Positions 37,301 through 46,150 of a DNA stretch of 64,000 nucleotides are shown here, piece after piece. Origin of the DNA: Pedobacter psychroterrae (GTDB lineage: Bacteria; Bacteroidota; Bacteroidia; Sphingobacteriales; Sphingobacteriaceae); NCBI RefSeq assembly GCF_004331695.1, contig NZ_SJSL01000004.1:124001-188000 (forward strand). Direction: 5' to 3'. The stretch's first letter is position 1, and every line of letters starts with the position of its first letter. Both the position numbers and the translations under genes were made by a program. The notes beneath the pieces were generated by a model. It did not search any database. It worked only from the letters and a program-made list of their open reading frames with translations, and was not told where the DNA came from.

Positions 37301-38188
37301 GGGGATACAGAAGCGGCCAATCAGTACTTTGCTACGCTCCGCCATAAATCTGCTGCGGTAGAGAACAGGAGAAAAGCACTGGTAGCACTGGCCTCGCAGC
37401 AGCGTCCTGACCTACTGAAAGAACTCGCCCTGCTGCTGGACGATGCTGCGCTGCGCAATGACGCCATCCGTGCCATTGCAAACTTTGATGACGAGCGACT
37501 GGCCAAGCTCCTGCTCAGCAAATACTCCAGCTTCAATGAGAAGGATAAGGAAGCGACCATACAGACACTTGCTTCCAGATCAAGATCTGGCTGGTTGCTG
37601 GCCCTGGCAATCAAAGATAAGTCTATAGAAAAACGGGATATCCCGCCAAGTGTAGCCAGGCAGCTGAGGCGCGTGGCAGGAAGTGGTTTTGTAGAGATCT
37701 GGGGGCCGATAGACCAGTTGCCGTCCAACGAGCTTGCTTATAAAAAGTACAATACATTGCTTACACCCAAGGCGCTGGACAATGCCCATATGCTAAAAGG
37801 ACAAGCATTGTTTAAGAGAACATGCGGCAGTTGCCATAAACTTTATGGTGAAGGTGGGTTAATAGGCCCTGATCTGACAGGCTCTAATAGGTCAAAAATA
37901 GATTACCTGTTGTTTAATGTACTTGACCCAAGTGCTGAGATACAGGACGATTATAAACTGGTGGTGATCACTACCCGCGATGGACGTACATATTCCGGCA
38001 ATGTAATCGCAGAAAACGAGCGGCAGATAACGATGCGTATAGTAGGTCAGGAAACAACACTGATCAATAAGTCTAATATTCAGACCAGGGAAGTAATGCC
38101 AGTGTCCATGATGCCAAACGGGTTGTTTGAAACACTGACGGATAAGGAAGTGATAGATTTGGTGGGATATCTGAGCAGGTCTAAGTAA
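34388..38188 (+). CDS. DUF6807, dehydrogenase propeller, HEAT and cytochrome c fusion
   Basis: The 1266-residue protein has an N-terminal hydrophobic segment and then four regions. Residues about 30-290 are a DUF6807 domain: PEHHKHQTGLYWG and FDHPGNKGYPQKW match the histidine cluster and the DHP-GYP motif of the stand-alone protein at 7091. Residues about 330-690 form a PVC-type membrane-bound dehydrogenase propeller (KDGFMANVYAAEPMITQPMA, DTDHDGKADTKKVFADG). Residues about 700-1060 contain HEAT-like helices. The C-terminus is a planctomycete-type heme domain with CGSCH (Cys1146, Cys1149, His1150) and IGPDLTG. It would bring a DUF6807 function to a heme-linked periplasmic dehydrogenase. The dehydrogenase substrate is unknown. 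Confidence 0.9.
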   Translation: MLKSVLLLITFVLTLWFGPKYFTNKAEVELLAQQDEKTGTISIVRTDTKQTVLVQNAGENFRPYIHPIAAPDGKGVLTEFSPEHHKHQTGLYWGLTNVNGRNYFQNPGNGYWKRVAVRTIEKAGTTVTWQTVYDLLDEKGGTVMTETQNWSMECLNGKFVLSLEWKGEAKTDVTVGKYPYGGLFLRMPWKPGIDAEVINASRQRNEKAEGQPSTWVDIAMQVAGRSDKAHMAIFDHPGNKGYPQKWRVDQQMGVGPVRSVDADWTIKKGETETLRYQLLAYTGNFNDLELNNAWGKFAGKDPAWATVDLWALAKQEGRDAKFLNPEEAVNAMTLKDGFMANVYAAEPMITQPMAFCWDDKGRLWVAENRDYEARSSGFSNDGNSRILILEDTDHDGKADTKKVFADGIPFPAAMAVGFDGVFIGAPPNLLFIPDKNHDDKADMADIEVRLTGWGIRDRHETMNSFHWGPDGWLYGLQGFATPSRIKKPVGKGKLYSHKEPFPDDEILRGEGVDINGGVWRYHPLKDKFEVVSHGFSNPWGIDYDAKGQLFITACVIPHLWYVIPGGIYHRQGGQHFNPYTYSDIKTIADHSHRSAHGGASIYQSDAFPQDQQGRIFMANIHEHAILTDILTPKGSGFSGSHGDDLMSANNAQWVGFSTSVGPDGSLYVLDWHDADICGGSVLHKETGRVFRISPKTSLAENFKNRYADLNKLADKELVALQTSKSDWHSRRARVILQNRAYTGKLKKDTHKALTAIYTSNPEVNYRLRAMWALHVTKGLSQTELVSALDDKEPYIRGWAVQLLWEDGAPAEPVIAKFAKMASQEKSPVVRLYLASAMQRLGLDQRWAIASGLLQHAADEKDHNLPKMLWFGIEPLVAKYPAKALDLAAQSKLSLIRKYIARRTVDADQTNTLVTWLGKQNSADTAMIAGMRDALEGRTDLKTPADWKTTYAKLQGSGERNKQLSLEIAQFFGDTEAANQYFATLRHKSAAVENRRKALVALASQQRPDLLKELALLLDDAALRNDAIRAIANFDDERLAKLLLSKYSSFNEKDKEATIQTLASRSRSGWLLALAIKDKSIEKRDIPPSVARQLRRVAGSGFVEIWGPIDQLPSNELAYKKYNTLLTPKALDNAHMLKGQALFKRTCGSCHKLYGEGGLIGPDLTGSNRSKIDYLLFNVLDPSAEIQDDYKLVVITTRDGRTYSGNVIAENERQITMRIVGQETTLINKSNIQTREVMPVSMMPNGLFETLTDKEVIDLVGYLSRSK

Positions 38189-38212
38189 GGGTTTAATGCA
38201 ACCCATCGGATA

Positions 38213-38242
38213 ATAAAAAAGGGACTACCTTTCGGTAGTCCC
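38213..38242 (-). terminator. Intrinsic terminator of the SusC/SusD operon
   Basis: On the minus strand GGGACTACC and GGTAGTCCC form a 9-bp perfect stem capped by a GAAA tetraloop and followed by TTTTTT. It serves the operon ending at 38267. The plus-strand gene ending at 38188 gains a weaker signal from the same stem because no T-run follows. Confidence 0.9.
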
Positions 38243-38266
38243 GCAAAAAGAGCGAGTATATAATAT

Positions 38267-39388
38267 TTACCTTCTATAGGTTCCGAGTTCAGCCAAAGCT
38301 GTTGCTGTACCATTCTTGTAGTCGGAACGCACAATTAATCTGAAGTATCTAAAAGTTGAAGGTTCCAGTAGCTCCAAATACTGTTTGGTTCCAATGTTCT
38401 CGAAAGTATAAGCACCTAGTGACTTCCAGGTAACACCATCATTGCTTGACAATAGTTCCACCAACTTTACGGGACCGTCCAGCGCCGTGCGCTGGTTGTA
38501 GAAGAACCCGTTCACTAGGTTTTCTGTCTTCATATCCACAGTCATTTGCTGCGGATAGCCTTTTACTTTATCCATGTGCCAAATGGTACCTTGAACACCG
38601 TCCAAAACGTTTTTAGGCATCCTGGGATTCGTTAGGTCATAGTCTGTCTCACTTGCGGTCCAGGCAGTTCTTACATAGTCTATTGGCGGTCCGGTTACTT
38701 TTACAGTCTGATAAGGCGTGTAAAAAGTATCTATCGCCAAAGAGTCCGGAACGTAAAGAGAACGGTATTGAAACGTTCCGTAGGCTGCCATACTATAGTT
38801 AGGAAACTTAGTCACTATTTCGCTTGGAGGAGTAATAGCGGTGTGCAGTTGCCCGTTTTTATCATTATAATTCAACTCTGTCGCCACTACAGTTAAATCT
38901 GCGGCTCCCCAGGTTACCACCAGCGAATCATTCCTGAATATGGCGCTTTTTACGGGCCTTGTTAGTAGTGTATTTACATAATTGTCACCATATACTCTGC
39001 CGATCGTGTTGCTAACTACCGAGCGGTTGTTATCCTTGTCATAAAATGTGATTTGAAAGGAGTAGGATCCTTCCCTTAGGTTGTTTAACCAGACAGTCAT
39101 TTTTTTGGTCACCGGATCTACAACTACAGGTATGTTAAGTGAGTCACTCTTGTTATTCCAGTAGATTTGAGCCCTCGTAGCAGTAGGGTCTGAAATCAGC
39201 CACTCCAGCTTAAGTCTATTTTTTCCAGGATAAACTTTCAGGGAATCGGGAGTACCTACATAAGTGATTGATCCCTTCTTTATAAAGTCTACATATGTCG
39301 CATCCATTTTACTGCATGCTATTAGTGAAGTCAACAGGACGAAAAGTCCTGCTACATGCTTCACTTTGTTGATATTTTTCAATTTCAT
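38267..39388 (-). CDS. DUF4998 lipoprotein with discoidin-like (F5/8 type C) domain
   Basis: The 373-residue protein has a lipoprotein signal (LLTSLIACSK), a DUF4998 region of Ig-like strands (about residues 40-230), and a C-terminal discoidin domain (about 235-373: a WTASETDYDLTNPRMPKNVLDG start, IWHMDKVKGYPQQMTVDM, RYFRLIVRSDY), a fold that often binds glycans. It is the last gene of the SusC/SusD operon, 33 bp after its neighbour, and would work at the cell surface as a glycan-binding accessory protein. Confidence 0.85.
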   Translation of the reverse strand: MKLKNINKVKHVAGLFVLLTSLIACSKMDATYVDFIKKGSITYVGTPDSLKVYPGKNRLKLEWLISDPTATRAQIYWNNKSDSLNIPVVVDPVTKKMTVWLNNLREGSYSFQITFYDKDNNRSVVSNTIGRVYGDNYVNTLLTRPVKSAIFRNDSLVVTWGAADLTVVATELNYNDKNGQLHTAITPPSEIVTKFPNYSMAAYGTFQYRSLYVPDSLAIDTFYTPYQTVKVTGPPIDYVRTAWTASETDYDLTNPRMPKNVLDGVQGTIWHMDKVKGYPQQMTVDMKTENLVNGFFYNQRTALDGPVKLVELLSSNDGVTWKSLGAYTFENIGTKQYLELLEPSTFRYFRLIVRSDYKNGTATALAELGTYRR

Positions 39389-39421
39389 ATCGATCTGATT
39401 AGTTTGTATTTAATGAAATTA

Positions 39422-40609
39422 TTAATCTTTACTTCCCCAGAACATCAGTTCGGCTATGTAATGATGATCCAATGCACCCCATACCCTGTTCGTTTTCCAT
39501 CTGATGTATCTATACTTTGGTGTTCCAGGCGGGATATCAAAATCCTCACCATTCACTACAGCAAACTGAAAATCTTCAGTTGTTACGGTTCCAACCGGAG
39601 ATCCGGATGGCTTAATAGATTCAAACTCAGATATTAATTCCCAATTGGCCCAGGAACCGTCCTGTGGAGGGCTGTTACTGCCGTACAGCTCAAATATTTT
39701 TGGGTCGCCACCGGTATAAGCTCCATCGGTAGACTGCTGTCCACCACCCAGGCGGTGGTAAAACTTAAACCTGCTCAGGTTAACCGTCACACCAAGATCA
39801 AAGGTAAACCATTGAGGCAGTCCGGTACCGGGCTTTGTATGGAATACAGTTCCGTTATTCCATGCACCATCCCATATACTGATCATACCGTTACCGCAAC
39901 AATGAGACACATAGGTATCTGTAGGAAGACGCAGTTCTTTAAACTTAGTCCTATCCAATTGTTGTTCAAAGATTGGTGTAGCTTCCGTATAAATGGTATC
40001 AGAATGGTTATTCCAGCGATCACGAATAAAGGCCGCAAACTTTCTTGGTGCCGACTCATATCCGCGCGCATTTAAAAATCCCTCTTTTCTCTTAGTATAG
40101 AAAGTTTCTGCAGGAACATAGTCGCCAATGGAATCCTGCGTTAATAAATTAACCACCAGTTCTGCCTCAGATTGATTGGAGAAGCCAATTCTTATACCGC
40201 CAAAAATAGCCTCAAATTTTAAGGATTCGAAAGTGGTCATTACAGGTGGGATCAATGGATTCACCTTAATTGTAACAGGCTCAGAAGCATTCTCACCCCT
40301 ACTCACTGCGTACAGTTTTACCTCATATTCTTTAGTATCCGGAAAACCCTCAATAGTCAAAGAGTTTTTATAATAGGTAGCTTTAGTTTCCCGCTCTACT
40401 CCCGGGCGGATAGAATATACGGCTTTAACGTACATCATATTCTCCGGCCTGTCATAGCTGATACTGGCTCCGCCTGGTAAACTTACTACCTTAACGTTCG
40501 TGACTGGTGCCGGTGCGCTGTCGCTCTTATTGAACGGTTCTGTTTTCATTTGCTTACAGCCAGTGATCATGATGATCACCAGGCATATTGATAGCAGGTA
40601 TTTTAACAT
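39422..40609 (-). CDS. DUF4959/DUF5126/DUF5000-type surface lipoprotein
   Basis: I place the start at the ATG complementary to 40607-40609, which opens on the lipoprotein signal (LSICLVIIMITGCKQ); the frame is open to 40660, inside susD. Residues about 35-125 form an Ig-like DUF4959 domain, about 125-240 a second sandwich (DUF5126 type) and about 245-395 a DUF5000 domain with a discoidin-like look (WDGAWNNGTVFHT, PQWFTFDLGVTVNLSRFKFYHR). Such proteins sit on the surface beside SusD and bind glycan ligands. Domain limits are estimates. Confidence 0.85.
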   Translation of the reverse strand: MLKYLLSICLVIIMITGCKQMKTEPFNKSDSAPAPVTNVKVVSLPGGASISYDRPENMMYVKAVYSIRPGVERETKATYYKNSLTIEGFPDTKEYEVKLYAVSRGENASEPVTIKVNPLIPPVMTTFESLKFEAIFGGIRIGFSNQSEAELVVNLLTQDSIGDYVPAETFYTKRKEGFLNARGYESAPRKFAAFIRDRWNNHSDTIYTEATPIFEQQLDRTKFKELRLPTDTYVSHCCGNGMISIWDGAWNNGTVFHTKPGTGLPQWFTFDLGVTVNLSRFKFYHRLGGGQQSTDGAYTGGDPKIFELYGSNSPPQDGSWANWELISEFESIKPSGSPVGTVTTEDFQFAVVNGEDFDIPPGTPKYRYIRWKTNRVWGALDHHYIAELMFWGSKD

Positions 40610-40653
40610 AATTACTGATTTCTTAATTGAAACATCTTTTTTATAACTCATCA

Positions 40654-42552
40654 TCACCATCCTGGATTTTGGTTGATCCTTTTGTTACTTAGCAACTCGC
40701 TTTCAGGCAACGGCCATAAATAGTCACGTGCAGTGAATGTTTGGTTATAAATCACTCGCTCACGATAGTATGAGGCTGCATCTTCCTGTATCAGATCCCA
40801 TCCTGTAATAGGTTTATTTAGCTCTTCTCCAGCTTTCTTCCATCTGCGCAAGTCCCAAAAACGCTGCCCTTCAAAAGCAAGTTCTATCAGACGCTCTTGA
40901 TGAAGGATTTCACGCATACCAATTTGAGTAGTGTATTTGGTTGGATTATTAGAGTAATTAGACCATGAATCTTGAACAGAAAACAATCCCGCCCTTGCCC
41001 TTACCTGGTTCACATAATTATACACTACACTGTTTGGTCCGCTAACTTCATTTTCTGCTTCCGCATATAACAAGTACATGTTGGCGAGCCTGATCATCGG
41101 CCATGGATAGGTCTGTACAGTATAGGTTGTCTCGCCGATTACGTTGTTAAAATTTACCAGTTTCTTAGGCCAGTATCCAGTTACAGAATAGCTTGACTCG
41201 TTTTGAGCAGTAGCAGGCTGGCCTTTTTTAGCCGACACAAAAAGCATATTTTTAGCGTCATCAAACAGTCCTTGCCCGTACCAGACACCTCCGTCAAAAC
41301 CTAAGTCTGCGTAAAAGCGAGGCTCACGGTCAAAGTTAAGTGATGCAGTAACATAACCTTCCTGCAAATACCGCTTATAAGGAGCAGTTACGCTTCTCAG
41401 CTTAAACCTACCGGCATAGTCAAAACTCTTATCTTCCCTTATTGGTACTCCATTGCTGCTATAAAACATTTCTGCTATTTTCAATGGAGGCGCAATATTT
41501 CCGTTAGTAGTAGAGTTGGATACCCTGGCCGGGTCCAGGCCCCTTGGTGTCGACTGATTTTGCAAACTACCAACCATACTGTTGGTGTTTCCCCAGATGA
41601 TCTCCGGGTTCCATTTCTCTGCCAGTGCATTTCTGATATTCATCTGAATTTTGATGGTATCTGATATTTTGTACTGGAAAAATGCCGGATTAAAAACATA
41701 TAGCTTATGCCCCAGTGACTCACTGAATTCTACCGCTTCTTTAGCTGCGTCTCTGGCGCGTTCCCATTTCTTTGGATCAAAGCTCTGACTAAAAAGAAGG
41801 GTGCCCTCCGGATCTTTAAAACCTGCATAATCCGGGTTTCCGTTAAACAACGGACTCGCTGCAGTTACCAAAATCTCCGCTTTTATAGACATAGCAATTG
41901 CTCTGGTAATTCTGCCCAGTTCAGACACTTCATTATCTATGCGCTCTGGCAAATTTGGTATCGCTTCATCCAATAGCTGTACCATATAGTTTACACAGGA
42001 ATCTATAGGTGCGCGGGCCGGATATACCTCTTCTATACTAGCATCTACTGGTACATTCACTTTAATGATAGGAACCGGTCCGTACATTCTGAAAATATAA
42101 TAATGGTAATAGGCTTTTAAAAACTTAACTTCTGCCTCCCATCTTGCCTTTTCAAAATCAGCCAAATCAGGTACTTTATTTATATTATCAAGGAAGATAT
42201 TACATTCCCTGATTCCCTGATAAAGATCCTTTCCACCATTATTTCCCTGCCAGTAGTTCATATAGGAGTTTGCTTTGCTCTGCCCGCCTCTGGCGATTTT
42301 CCAGGCATTTGAACCATGATTTACCGGCAACCAAAACTCATCACCAGCAGCATTTGCTACATTACTGTCGAATGCGCCCAGTGCAGGCATATAATTGTAG
42401 CAACTGAATAAATACCTTTCAGCTGTGCTGCGCAGGCGAAAAGCGTAATCGATAGTGGCTACGTTGTCAGGCGTGATGTCAAGAAATTTCTTGCAGGCAC
42501 CCAGCGTACAAACAGCTACCAGTATCAGCGTTATTTTTATTAATTTGTTCAT
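40654..42552 (-). CDS. SusD/RagB-family nutrient-binding lipoprotein
   Basis: The 632-residue lipoprotein (signal ending TLGACKKFLD) has the SusD start DITPDNVATID and TPR-like helices; the C-terminal ERLIELAFEGQRFWDLRRWKKAGE motif is diagnostic. It caps the SusC channel on the outside and binds the substrate. The gene follows susC by 12 bp on the same strand. The substrate cannot be told from sequence. Confidence 0.96.
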   Translation of the reverse strand: MNKLIKITLILVAVCTLGACKKFLDITPDNVATIDYAFRLRSTAERYLFSCYNYMPALGAFDSNVANAAGDEFWLPVNHGSNAWKIARGGQSKANSYMNYWQGNNGGKDLYQGIRECNIFLDNINKVPDLADFEKARWEAEVKFLKAYYHYYIFRMYGPVPIIKVNVPVDASIEEVYPARAPIDSCVNYMVQLLDEAIPNLPERIDNEVSELGRITRAIAMSIKAEILVTAASPLFNGNPDYAGFKDPEGTLLFSQSFDPKKWERARDAAKEAVEFSESLGHKLYVFNPAFFQYKISDTIKIQMNIRNALAEKWNPEIIWGNTNSMVGSLQNQSTPRGLDPARVSNSTTNGNIAPPLKIAEMFYSSNGVPIREDKSFDYAGRFKLRSVTAPYKRYLQEGYVTASLNFDREPRFYADLGFDGGVWYGQGLFDDAKNMLFVSAKKGQPATAQNESSYSVTGYWPKKLVNFNNVIGETTYTVQTYPWPMIRLANMYLLYAEAENEVSGPNSVVYNYVNQVRARAGLFSVQDSWSNYSNNPTKYTTQIGMREILHQERLIELAFEGQRFWDLRRWKKAGEELNKPITGWDLIQEDAASYYRERVIYNQTFTARDYLWPLPESELLSNKRINQNPGW

Positions 42553-42564
42553 GACATGTATATA

Positions 42565-45500
42565 TTAAAATGATGCAAGAAGACCAAGGTTAAACACTCG
42601 CTGTACCGGATATCCCAATCCATTTCCAGCCATCTCTATATCCCATAGATCAAAGCCGCTAAATGACCAAAGGTTAGTTCCGTTAACATAAGCTCTGAAC
42701 TTTTTCATAGCCAATCGTTTGCTCAATCTTTGCGGCAAATTATAACCTATTTCAACTTGCTTTATTCTTAGGAATGATCCATTGCGCATAAACCACGTGC
42801 TGGTTTGGTTATTGTTTTCATTACCAACAGAAGTAGTACTCAGCCTAGGCCAAAGTGCGTAAGCGTTTTGATGCTCCTCCGACCAATGATTATCAGCATA
42901 TGCCTTTAATAACTGGTTCTGCGGCATACCTGGAAGTGTCTCTCCTGAATAAAAGTAGTTCGCAAATGGTGCAGTAGCATTGGCATCTATCCAAAATGAT
43001 TCTCTTGCTAGTCCTTGAAAGAATGTAGAAACATCAAAGTTCTTATACCCCAGTGAGAAACCAAAACCATAAGTGATCTCCGGAGTGGTTGGGTGACCGA
43101 TAGGCACCTGATCAAGGGTAGTGATCTGTCCATCTCCATTTACATCATAGTATTTAATATCACCGCCACCATATTCACCGAATTGCCTCGGTGATCTGAG
43201 TGCTTCCTCATCATCTATAAACAAACGCTCGGCAATGTAGCCGTAGTTCTGGCTGATAGGCGTTCCGGCACGACGTTTCCAGGGTGCTTCGTCAAAAAAT
43301 GGCTCCTCAAATTTCAAATACTTACTTGCAGCATAAGTGAAATTGCCCATTGTCTGCAGCCACAGACCATTGTTAAATGAATGATTGTAATTGATCGACA
43401 AATCAACACCCTGACCCTCAGCCTCTCCTATATTTGCTTTTGGCTGGGCAGAGAGACCCATGGTAGCTGGAGTAGCAGTACGCGTCATCAAAATTCCGTC
43501 TCGGTTCTCTTTAAAGAAATCCACCTGTAGGCTCCAGTCACGGAACAGGTCTAACTCCAATGCAATATTGGTCTTACGCGCAGTTTCCCAGGTAATGTCA
43601 TTGTTGGCATATCTTGACAAGGAAACACCGTTTCTCTGGTATCCGTTGTCACGTCCAAATACTGCGCCTCTGCCTGCATCGTTCATATTTACGTTAGACA
43701 GGTATAAAAAGCGGTCTGTTGCAGAACCAATAGCATCATTTCCACTAAGACCGTAGGTACCTCTCAGTTTCAATTTTGTGATGATATCTTTCAACGGCTC
43801 CCAGAATTTTTCATTGGATACGTTCCAGGCAACTCCCGCAGATGGGAAGAAACCCCAGCGGTTAGTTTCGTAAAAGCGTTCAGAACCATTGTATCCGAAG
43901 TTAAACTCAGCATAATAACGGTTGTCATAACCATAAGTAGCGCGACCTGCAAGTCCGATATTTCTGAAAGGTAGAGATGATTGCAAGTCTGTAACGTCAC
44001 CAGTCAATTCATCGCGCAGCATGAACACAAATAAACCACTTAATGAGTGCTTTTCTTTCAGCGTGCGTGCATAATTCAATGACGATTGCAGATAAAATCT
44101 TGAATTGACAGTTCTGGCACCAGGAATATAGTTCAGATATTCTGTACCGGTATTCTCATTGGCCATAACCGTCCTGAATGTATTGGCACGTCTGTCATAT
44201 GAGGTAGGCATGTACCAAAACGGAGCGTACTCTCTTCTGACATCAAAGAATGTATTTCTGGTGATATTGGCCAAAGCATTGATATTTAGGCCCTCGGTCA
44301 GAAAACTAAGGTTCTGCTTTGCTTCAAATTGGGCAGACATCGCAGATCTAGAATAATCTTTATAACCTTTTACCAACTCTGAATAAGGATTCAACAGGTA
44401 ACCGTCAGATTCACTTCCGTAATTACCGAACATGATGTGTTTAACATGAGCGTGTTCTTCATCGGCGGGATAGTATGCTGGAAATCTTACAGGGTTAGTG
44501 CGCATTACTCTTCTGTAGATATCTGCCCCGCTGCTTACCGGACCGGAATAATCATCAAAACTACCGCTCATCCTAACAATCACTTCAGTGCTCTTGGTAA
44601 GGTTGACATTTACGTTAGATCTCAATGTATAACTCTTCAGGTCGATGTTACTGTTAAAGTTATTGCGCTTATCCACCTTTAATATACCGTTGTCCTGGTT
44701 AAAGGAACCAGCTATAAAGTAGGTAGCCACACCGCCACCACCTCTAACGTTCAGATTAGCGCGCTGGTTTACGGTATAAGGGTTAAACAGCTCTTTTTTC
44801 CAGTCAGTAGTCGGGTACATAAGCGCATTGGTTCCTGCGATTGTATTATCGATTTTTTCATCTGAATATGGCAAGATACCAAGTGGGTCGCGGGTCAATA
44901 TCGCTTCGTTATTCAGCCTCATATAGGTGATCGGGTCGGCGATTTCTACTTCACTTGTAGGCGCTGACACAGAGTTCTCAACGCGAACTTCAATTGCAGC
45001 TTTACCTACCAAACCTTCTTTGGTGCTGATGAGGATTACCCCGTTTGCCGCACGGCTACCGTATAATGACGTTGCCGTGGCATCTTTCATGATGGAGAAA
45101 CTGGCAATATCATCGGCCTGCAAACGCGCCATATCGGTAGTCGTTACCTCTACACCGTCTATCAGGATAAGCGGATCTCTTTTGTAACCAAAAGATGTAA
45201 CACCCCTGATAAAGAACTCGGCATTGTCCGCTCCTGGCTCACCGCTCCTTTGATAAGCAATTACACCAGCCGCTCTACCTGCCAAAGCAGTTGTAAGGTT
45301 ACTCGAAGGTACTTTCAGATCAGAAGGTTTAATAGAGGTCACTGATCCTACCATGTCTGTCTTTTTTTGTTTACCAAAGGCTACTACCACTACCTCGTCA
45401 AGACCCTTGTCAGATGAAACCATGGTTACATCAATAGTTTCTTTTCCATTGACGGCTATTTCCTGGGTTTCAAATCCCACCATGGAAAACACGAGTACCG

Positions 45501-46017
45501 CATTAGCTTCCGGAACATCCAGAATATATTTACCATTCTGATCAGTTGTAGTACCTATCCTGGTACCTTTTACAGCGACAGAGACGCCTGGAATCACACC
45601 TGTTGAATCACGGACCGTTCCTTTTACATCCTTAAACCTATTCGTAGCCGATCCCAATGGTTTGGTCACGACAATCGTCTTATTATTAATCGTATAAGAA
45701 AGTGGTTGTCCGGAAAAACATTTTTCCAGGACTTCTTTTAAGGATACATCTTTCACATTAATACTAACAGGAACCGCTTCATTTAGCATACTCGAACTAA
45801 CTATAAAACTATAATCAGTCTGAGTTCTAATTTCGTCAAGCACCTCTTTTAAAGATGCATTGCTTTTGTTCAGGCTTACTTTCTGGGCATAAGAACTTGC
45901 GTAAGTATGCATAAAGGTAGTGAGCATCAGGATGCAAATCAACTTCATCGTCAATAGGAATTTAAATTGCATGCGGGTTCCGATACCGCAAGGAATTACA
46001 TTATAAAATTTATACAT
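42565..46017 (-). CDS. SusC/RagA TonB-linked outer-membrane protein with STN domain
   Basis: The 1150-residue protein has a long N-terminus with signal peptide (ending SSYAQ), an STN domain (about residues 50-115: ASLKEVLDEIRTQTDYSFIV, VPVSINVKDVSLKEVLEKC), a CarboxypepD_reg-like domain (about 128-210), a plug (about 215-330: MKDATATSLYGSRAANGVILI) and the barrel. STN domains contact a FecR protein and pass the substrate-bound state to the anti-sigma factor, so this transporter also signals. The FecR gene is directly upstream (133 bp gap) on the same strand. The leader of this gene lies opposite a possible antisense RNA. Confidence 0.96.
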   Translation of the reverse strand: MYKFYNVIPCGIGTRMQFKFLLTMKLICILMLTTFMHTYASSYAQKVSLNKSNASLKEVLDEIRTQTDYSFIVSSSMLNEAVPVSINVKDVSLKEVLEKCFSGQPLSYTINNKTIVVTKPLGSATNRFKDVKGTVRDSTGVIPGVSVAVKGTRIGTTTDQNGKYILDVPEANAVLVFSMVGFETQEIAVNGKETIDVTMVSSDKGLDEVVVVAFGKQKKTDMVGSVTSIKPSDLKVPSSNLTTALAGRAAGVIAYQRSGEPGADNAEFFIRGVTSFGYKRDPLILIDGVEVTTTDMARLQADDIASFSIMKDATATSLYGSRAANGVILISTKEGLVGKAAIEVRVENSVSAPTSEVEIADPITYMRLNNEAILTRDPLGILPYSDEKIDNTIAGTNALMYPTTDWKKELFNPYTVNQRANLNVRGGGGVATYFIAGSFNQDNGILKVDKRNNFNSNIDLKSYTLRSNVNVNLTKSTEVIVRMSGSFDDYSGPVSSGADIYRRVMRTNPVRFPAYYPADEEHAHVKHIMFGNYGSESDGYLLNPYSELVKGYKDYSRSAMSAQFEAKQNLSFLTEGLNINALANITRNTFFDVRREYAPFWYMPTSYDRRANTFRTVMANENTGTEYLNYIPGARTVNSRFYLQSSLNYARTLKEKHSLSGLFVFMLRDELTGDVTDLQSSLPFRNIGLAGRATYGYDNRYYAEFNFGYNGSERFYETNRWGFFPSAGVAWNVSNEKFWEPLKDIITKLKLRGTYGLSGNDAIGSATDRFLYLSNVNMNDAGRGAVFGRDNGYQRNGVSLSRYANNDITWETARKTNIALELDLFRDWSLQVDFFKENRDGILMTRTATPATMGLSAQPKANIGEAEGQGVDLSINYNHSFNNGLWLQTMGNFTYAASKYLKFEEPFFDEAPWKRRAGTPISQNYGYIAERLFIDDEEALRSPRQFGEYGGGDIKYYDVNGDGQITTLDQVPIGHPTTPEITYGFGFSLGYKNFDVSTFFQGLARESFWIDANATAPFANYFYSGETLPGMPQNQLLKAYADNHWSEEHQNAYALWPRLSTTSVGNENNNQTSTWFMRNGSFLRIKQVEIGYNLPQRLSKRLAMKKFRAYVNGTNLWSFSGFDLWDIEMAGNGLGYPVQRVFNLGLLASF

Positions 46018-46115
46018 TTGAATGTCAGCTTTTAATTTTAATTGGTTTAGGCAAATTGATTTAAGTTACCCTGACATATTTCCCGTGGCGGTTCGAACGC
46101 TCCGGGATTTTTTTT
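46013..46115 (+). ncRNA. Candidate antisense small RNA opposite the susC leader
   Basis: TACATTTG at 46013-46020 on the plus strand is a perfect Bacteroidota -7 box. A GC-rich hairpin (TCCCG 46081-46085 with CGGGA 103-107 bases further inside the same stem at 46103-46107, plus GCG/CGC) followed directly by eight T at 46108-46115 is a textbook terminator. The resulting RNA of about 90 nt would run antisense to the susC 5' leader. No clear -33 TTG is present, so the promoter is uncertain. The DonS antisense RNA of Bacteroides is placed in the same way. Confidence 0.45.
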
Positions 46116-46150
46116 GGGCAACTGTTATGTAATTTATTTATAATGAGTAA

